Source: Salipiger marinus
Lineage (GTDB): Bacteria; Pseudomonadota; Alphaproteobacteria; Rhodobacterales; Rhodobacteraceae
Reading direction: 5' to 3'
DNA: 64,000 nt
Assembly (NCBI RefSeq): GCF_900100085.1
Contig: NZ_FNEJ01000002.1
Span: forward strand, 1 to 64,000
The notes beneath the pieces were generated by a model. It did no database searches. It saw only the letters and a program-made list of their open reading frames with translations, and had not been told where the DNA came from. The translations under genes were made by a program, and so were the position numbers. This document shows positions 60,001-64,000 of the stretch, piece by piece; within the stretch, counting starts at the first letter, position 1, and each line of letters starts with the position of its first letter.

Positions 60001-60951
60001 ATGGTTGGAACGCCATTCCCTTCGGGCCAGCCGGATGCCGACCGGCGGGCCTCCTTTGCCGAAACGCTGGTGCATCTGGGCGATCTTGCGGGCGCCCTCG
60101 AGGTGCTGTCGGGCGCGCTGGATCTGGCGCCGGGCTGGGCGGCGGGCTGGTTCCGGCTGGGGGAACTGCACGAGATGGCGGGCGACCGCGTCGCTGCCAT
60201 GGCAGCGCTGGACCGCGCCGTGACCGCCGATCCGCGCGATCCGCTGGGCGCGGGGCTGAAGCGTGACCTGCTGTCCGGGCAGGCCGTGTCGGAAACCATG
60301 CCCCCCGCCTTCGTGGAGCTGCTGTTTGACCAGTATGCGCCCCGGTTCGAAGCCTCGCTGGTGGACCGGCTGGGCTATTGCGGCCCCGCATGGATCCTGC
60401 ACGAGCTTGACCGCACCGGCTTTGGCCGGGCGGCCCGGGCGCTGGATCTGGGCTGCGGCACCGGCCTTGCCGGAGAGGTGCTGCGCCCGCGCTGCGACTG
60501 GCTGGAAGGCTGTGACCTGTCGGGCGGCATGCTGGCCGAGGCGCAGGCCAAGGGGCTGTATGACCAGCTTGAAAAACGCGACATCGCCACGCTGGATCTG
60601 GGGCCTGCGCGCTATGACCTGATCGTGGCGGCGGATGTGTTCATCTATCTGGGCGCGCTGGAACGGATCATCGGCTGGTGCGCCGGATCGCTGGCGCCGG
60701 GCGGGCGGCTGGCCTTCACCGTCGAACTGGGCGAGGCGCCGGTGACGCTGCGCGAAAGCCGCCGCTTTGCCCATTCGCGCAGCTATGTGGCGGGCCTGAT
60801 GCAGGATGCGGGCTTTGGCGCGGTGCAGCTGGCCGAAGGCGTGCTGCGTCAGGACCGGGGCGCGGGCATCGTCGCGCTTTGCGTCGTGGCGGGGCACAGC
60901 GCCTTCAGCTACGACCGTGAAGGCGACGGCGAAACCGAGGCGCTGGCCTGA
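60001..60951 (+). CDS. TPR-repeat SAM-dependent methyltransferase
   Basis: A 316-residue cytoplasmic protein. The N-terminal ~90 residues hold about two TPR repeats (HLGDLAGALEVLSGALDLAP, ELHEMAGDRVAAMAALDRAV). The C-terminal part is a class I methyltransferase: ALDLGCGTGLAGEVL (SAM motif I), DLSGGMLAEAQAKG and AADVFIYLG. Substrate unknown. The open frame starts at ATG 60001 without a strong ribosome site. It is divergent from the LacI operon. Confidence 0.87.
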   Translation: MVGTPFPSGQPDADRRASFAETLVHLGDLAGALEVLSGALDLAPGWAAGWFRLGELHEMAGDRVAAMAALDRAVTADPRDPLGAGLKRDLLSGQAVSETMPPAFVELLFDQYAPRFEASLVDRLGYCGPAWILHELDRTGFGRAARALDLGCGTGLAGEVLRPRCDWLEGCDLSGGMLAEAQAKGLYDQLEKRDIATLDLGPARYDLIVAADVFIYLGALERIIGWCAGSLAPGGRLAFTVELGEAPVTLRESRRFAHSRSYVAGLMQDAGFGAVQLAEGVLRQDRGAGIVALCVVAGHSAFSYDREGDGETEALA

Positions 60952-60981
60952 CACCGGCCCGAAACCGGCCTGACCGGCGCG

Positions 60982-61893
60982 CTAGAAGCCGTAGCGCGCC
61001 ATCACCGCAAGACCCAAGGCGCCGCCGCTGTCCTGCCGCGCCTCGATCCGGGCGGCAGGATGCGCGCCCCCGCCCAGATCAAGCCCCAGCGCCAGCCGGT
61101 GACCCGACAGCAGGTCGGTCGCCTCCACCCGGCGGGAGAGCCCGTCCTTGGCATAGTCAAAGCTGTCCTGCTGCCCGCCAAACGCCTCCCATGCCGCATA
61201 GGGGCGCAGCGCAAGGCCGTGGTGGCGCATCGGTGCGCCAAGCTCCACATGCAGCGCGGTGGCGGTGCTGGCGCGGTCGTCCACCCGGCCCTGCAGCCCG
61301 TTCAGGGCGTAGTCGCGGGTCTGATGGTGGATCACATCCGCCGCCACCCGCAGGTCAAGCCCGGTGCCCGGCGTCATGCCCTGCCGCAGCATCCGGTCCG
61401 CGCGCAGGCTGAGCCCCAGCAGACGGCCATCATGATCGGCGCTGCCGGTGGCAAAACCCGGGCTCGACAGCTTGTTATGGGTGCGCCCAGCAAAGACCGC
61501 CGCGCCATAGTGCAGCCCGGCCCGCTGCCCGGCATAGGCGGCGCCAAGGAAATAGGACCGGATGCGCGCCTCATGCAGGTCATCCTCCAGCTCGGACCGG
61601 CCCTGCGCATAGCCGATGAACGGCGTTACGCCATTGGCAAAGCCCCAGCCGGTCACCAGCCCGCGATCGGACAGGGTGCTGTCCTGCGCGCCAGAGGGGC
61701 TGACCTCGCCCCGCGCCAGAAAGCCCCCCGCAAAGGCGCCCTGCTGCCGCGCGTCGAGCGCGGTCTGGCCGATGCCGCGCCCGATGTCGCGCGCCAGCAG
61801 ATCCATCTGCGACAGCGGCGCAGGGTCAGGCAGGGCCTGCGCCCCCGCCGCCAGAGGCAGGGCAAGCAGACCGGCAAGGATCAGGAATTTCAT
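60982..61893 (-). CDS. outer-membrane beta-barrel-like protein
   Basis: A 303-residue secreted protein. The signal peptide is ~1-19 (LILAGLLALPLAAGA). The rest alternates in a pattern suited to a beta-barrel (GWGFANGVTPFIGYAQGRS, LHYGAAVFAGR, LALRPYAAWEAFGG), and it ends in a C-terminal aromatic (MARYGF), the usual BAM signal. It resembles the barrel part of autotransporters but lacks a passenger domain. The start is ATG 61893. It lies 30 bases after recR on the same strand. Confidence 0.78.
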   Translation of the reverse strand: MKFLILAGLLALPLAAGAQALPDPAPLSQMDLLARDIGRGIGQTALDARQQGAFAGGFLARGEVSPSGAQDSTLSDRGLVTGWGFANGVTPFIGYAQGRSELEDDLHEARIRSYFLGAAYAGQRAGLHYGAAVFAGRTHNKLSSPGFATGSADHDGRLLGLSLRADRMLRQGMTPGTGLDLRVAADVIHHQTRDYALNGLQGRVDDRASTATALHVELGAPMRHHGLALRPYAAWEAFGGQQDSFDYAKDGLSRRVEATDLLSGHRLALGLDLGGGAHPAARIEARQDSGGALGLAVMARYGF

Positions 61894-61923
61894 GTATCGT
61901 CTCCGCAACCAGAAGCGGCGCGG

Positions 61924-62520
61924 TCAGATCCGCCGCCGCGCGTTGAGGGCGGCGATGATGGTGCCGTCGTCCAGATAGTCAAGCTCGCCGCCGATCGGCA
62001 CGCCCTGCGCCAGAGACGACAGCGCCACCCGGCCCGCAAGCTGGTCGGCGATATAATGCGCGGTGGTCTGGCCGTCCACCGTGGCATTCAGCGCAAGGAT
62101 CACCTCTGTCACCGCTTCCGTCTCGATGCGGGTGACAAGCTGCGGAATCCGCAGCTCCTCCGGCCCGACCTGATCCAGCGCCGACAGCGTGCCGCCCAGC
62201 ACATGATACCGCCCGCGGAAGGTGCCGGAGCGTTCCATGGCCCAGAGATCCCCCACATCCTCGACCACGCAGAGCAGGCCATTGGCGCGGCGCTCGTCGG
62301 CGCAGATGTTGCAGATGTCCCCGGTGCCCACATTGCCGCAGTTGAGGCATTCACGCGCGCTGGCCGCCACCTCGGTCATCAGTTCGGCCAGCGGCTGCAG
62401 CAGCTGCGCGCGCTTGGCGATCAGATGCAGCACCGCGCGCCGCGCCGACCGCGGGCCAAGGCCCGGCAGCCGGGCCATCAGCTCGATCAGCGCCTCGATG
62501 GGGTCGTTTCTGCGGCTCAT
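61924..62520 (-). CDS. recR: recombination mediator protein RecR
   Basis: A 198-residue DNA-binding ring protein that helps load RecA in RecFOR repair. The helix-hairpin-helix is [18 protein letters not shown] (~16-33), the C4 zinc finger uses Cys58, Cys61, Cys70 and Cys73, and the Toprim region has [17 protein letters not shown]. It follows ybaB after 25 bases, as is common. Confidence 0.96.
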   Translation of the reverse strand: MSRRNDPIEALIELMARLPGLGPRSARRAVLHLIAKRAQLLQPLAELMTEVAASARECLNCGNVGTGDICNICADERRANGLLCVVEDVGDLWAMERSGTFRGRYHVLGGTLSALDQVGPEELRIPQLVTRIETEAVTEVILALNATVDGQTTAHYIADQLAGRVALSSLAQGVPIGGELDYLDDGTIIAALNARRRI

Positions 62521-62545
62521 GCGGGCAGGCCCGTGCGGTGCCCGT

Positions 62546-62890
62546 TCAGAACGGCAGCTTCATGTCCGCAGGCAGGCCCATGCCTTCGGTCAGCTTGCGC
62601 ATCTCTGCCTCGGCAGCTTCCTGAGCCTTGGACTGCGCGTCCTTGACGGCGGCAAGGATCAGATCCTCCACCACTTCCTTGTCATCGGCGTTGAAGATCG
62701 ACGGATCGATGTCCAGCGCCTTCAGCTCGCCCTTGGCGCTGGCAGTGGCCTTGACCAGCCCGGCGCCGGATTCACCGGTGACGGTCATCGCCTTCAGATC
62801 CTCCTGAAGCTGCGCCATCTTGCCCTGCATGTCCTGCGCGGCCTTCATCATCTTGGCCATGTCGCCAAGACCGCCCAAACCCTTCAGCAT
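62546..62890 (-). CDS. YbaB/EbfC nucleoid-associated protein
   Basis: A 114-residue dimeric DNA-binding protein. [20 protein letters not shown] is the N-terminal helix, [20 protein letters not shown] follows, and a C-terminal helix [18 protein letters not shown] ends it. It is kept between dnaX and recR in many bacteria. The gene name is ybaB/ebfC. Confidence 0.94.
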   Translation of the reverse strand: MLKGLGGLGDMAKMMKAAQDMQGKMAQLQEDLKAMTVTGESGAGLVKATASAKGELKALDIDPSIFNADDKEVVEDLILAAVKDAQSKAQEAAEAEMRKLTEGMGLPADMKLPF

Positions 62891-63001
62891 GTCATCTCTC
62901 CTGTCTGCGGCCCCAGCCGGGCCTGCCTGTCTGGTGCCCCGACCGGGGCTTGCCCCCTAGATACGGGGGCGGGCGCGCTGCGGCAAGGGCGGGGGCGCCG
63001 A

Positions 63002-63358
63002 TCAGTCGGTATCGCGGCCCGCCATCTCGTCCAGAAGCCGCGTCGCCAGCAGCGCCACGCCGCCCAGAATCAGCGAGCGCCCGATCTGGTCGGTGATGTT
63101 GGTGGGCGCAAAGGGTTCGATCTGGTCGCGGGTGGTCTGGGCCGCGCGGCGCAGGCGCGACCGGCGCGGCAGATCGCCAAACTGCTTGGCGCGCGGCACA
63201 TGGGCAAAGCTCGGCTTGGCCTTCAGCAGAAAGACCCCCACCGCCAGCAGCCCGCCTGCGAACAGCAGCGGCCCCAGCCGTTCCGTGCGCGAGGCAGGCA
63301 GGGCGCGGTCCCGCAGGCGGGTCAGGTCGGGCAGCGCGGGACGGCTGGGCAGCTTCAT
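63002..63358 (-). CDS. small membrane-associated protein between dnaX and ybaB
   Basis: A 118-residue protein with no recognised family. Two hydrophobic segments (GPLLFAGGLLAVGVFLLKA at ~29-47 and SLILGGVALLATRLLDEM at ~95-112) flank a basic segment (LPRRSRLRRAAQTTRDQI). The start is ATG 63358, about 70 bases past the dnaX stop. It probably sits in the dnaX-ybaB-recR transcript. Function unknown. Confidence 0.65.
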   Translation of the reverse strand: MKLPSRPALPDLTRLRDRALPASRTERLGPLLFAGGLLAVGVFLLKAKPSFAHVPRAKQFGDLPRRSRLRRAAQTTRDQIEPFAPTNITDQIGRSLILGGVALLATRLLDEMAGRDTD

Positions 63359-63429
63359 GGCGGCATCCTTTGAATGAGGGGCATCAGGGTTGATGCTCAA
63401 CCCGCAGACCCCGCCCTGCGTTCCCTGCC

Positions 63430-64000
63430 CTATTCCTCGAAAGGATCCCATTCATCCTCGACCTCGGGCAGCGCGTCCTCGGCGGCTTGCTGCGCCTCGG
63501 CCTCGGGGGTGTGGATGCGCACGATCCGCGCCTTGGGAAAGACCGCCAGCGCCGCCAGCACCAGCGGGTGCTTCTCCGCCTCGGCCTTCAGCGCCAGATC
63601 CGCCGCGTCGCGCTTTTCCACCACGGTGGGCGTGGTGCAGCCATTGACCACCGACACCCCCCAGCGCGTGCCGGTGAACCGCTGCAGCGCGCTGCCAAGC
63701 CGCTGCGCCAGATCGGGCGCCGCCCCGTCGGCGGGGGTGAATTCGATGCGGCCCGGCTGATAGGCGGCCAGCCGCAGGCCGCTTTCCACCTCCACCAGCA
63801 GCTTCACGTCGCGGTTGGCGCGGATCAGCTCCAGCACATGGTCAAAGCTGGGATAGCGCGCCAGCGCCTGATCGGCGGCCACGGCCAGCACCGCCGACCC
63901 AGCCAAGGCCGAAGGCCCCGCAGGTGCTGCATGGGTGGGCTGCGGCGCGCGGCCCATGGCCTGCGCAGCACCGCCCTGCGCCTGAGCGCCAGCGCCGCCG
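63430..64000 (-). CDS. dnaX: DNA polymerase III subunit gamma/tau, C-terminal part
   Basis: The 3' end of dnaX, running off the right edge (about 190 codons seen). The visible part has PSFDHVLELIRANRDVKLLV, the domain with FTGTRWGVSVVNG, and the acidic terminus EVEDEWDPFEE. This C-terminal tau-type region binds the polymerase alpha subunit. The ATPase domain lies outside the window. The context (dnaX, ybaB, recR) supports the call. Confidence 0.88.
   Translation of the reverse strand, partial: GGAGAQAQGGAAQAMGRAPQPTHAAPAGPSALAGSAVLAVAADQALARYPSFDHVLELIRANRDVKLLVEVESGLRLAAYQPGRIEFTPADGAAPDLAQRLGSALQRFTGTRWGVSVVNGCTTPTVVEKRDAADLALKAEAEKHPLVLAALAVFPKARIVRIHTPEAEAQQAAEDALPEVEDEWDPFEE

Overview
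The window is a GC-rich stretch of an alphaproteobacterial chromosome, most likely order Rhodobacterales. The evidence is gene content: a UPF0262 gene and a DUF2948 gene in the murA-hisD neighbourhood, the infA-maf-rng-yacG block, a short SRP RNA, an HWE/HisKA_2-type kinase, CbbY, and TRAP/ABC uptake operons. Nearly every base belongs to a gene, genes often overlap by 4 bases (ATGA), and I saw no insertion sequence, prophage, CRISPR array or rRNA.

Layout. 1-672 holds no gene I recognise. 673-9201 is a GntR/FCD regulator divergent from a TRAP transporter (dctPQM-type), followed by a UxaA-type sugar-acid dehydratase, a beta-hydroxyacid dehydrogenase, an SDR resembling 2-keto-3-deoxy-L-fuconate dehydrogenase and a DMT permease: a sugar-acid uptake and catabolism cluster with two identical operator palindromes. 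9223-13784 (minus) carries a CDF metal exporter, MscL, YtoQ and a dimethylglycine/sarcosine dehydrogenase-like flavoprotein. 14229-19868 is the cell-elongation set mreB-mreC-mreD-mrdA-rodA, then a GhrA-like reductase, rpe, gph and cbbY. 22990-28069 is a YnjBCD-type ABC transporter plus xylulokinase. 28076-31168 has an SRPBCC protein, NudC, a histidine phosphatase with altered active-site arginines, and a HAD phosphatase. 31302-34003 is an NMT1/SsuABC-type ABC importer, followed by the SRP RNA.

34430-40948 has an MFS permease, a PAS-HWE histidine kinase and the zinc regulon zur-znuC-znuB / znuA with Zur-box-like repeats between the divergent arms. 41193-45068 is pxpBCA (5-oxoprolinase) and a class-V aminotransferase. 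45071-47189 is infA-maf-rng-yacG (minus). 47295-50235 is a nitrilase-family enzyme, GNAT, NTF2-like, LMW-phosphatase-like and UPF0262 genes. 50338-53742 is hisD, DUF2948, murA and a 53-residue basic protein, followed by tRNA-Thr(GGT). 54132-59717 (minus) is a LacI regulator, an Fbp/Pot-type ABC importer and a class III phosphodiesterase read as one operon behind one palindromic operator. 60001-64000 is a TPR-methyltransferase, an outer-membrane barrel-like protein, and recR, ybaB, a small membrane protein and the 3' end of dnaX.

Cross-cutting features. Perfect GC-rich hairpins follow three of the four solute-binding-protein genes, just before their membrane-subunit genes. Two families of intergenic palindromic repeats are scattered through the window, and one of them has expanded into a four-unit tandem array.
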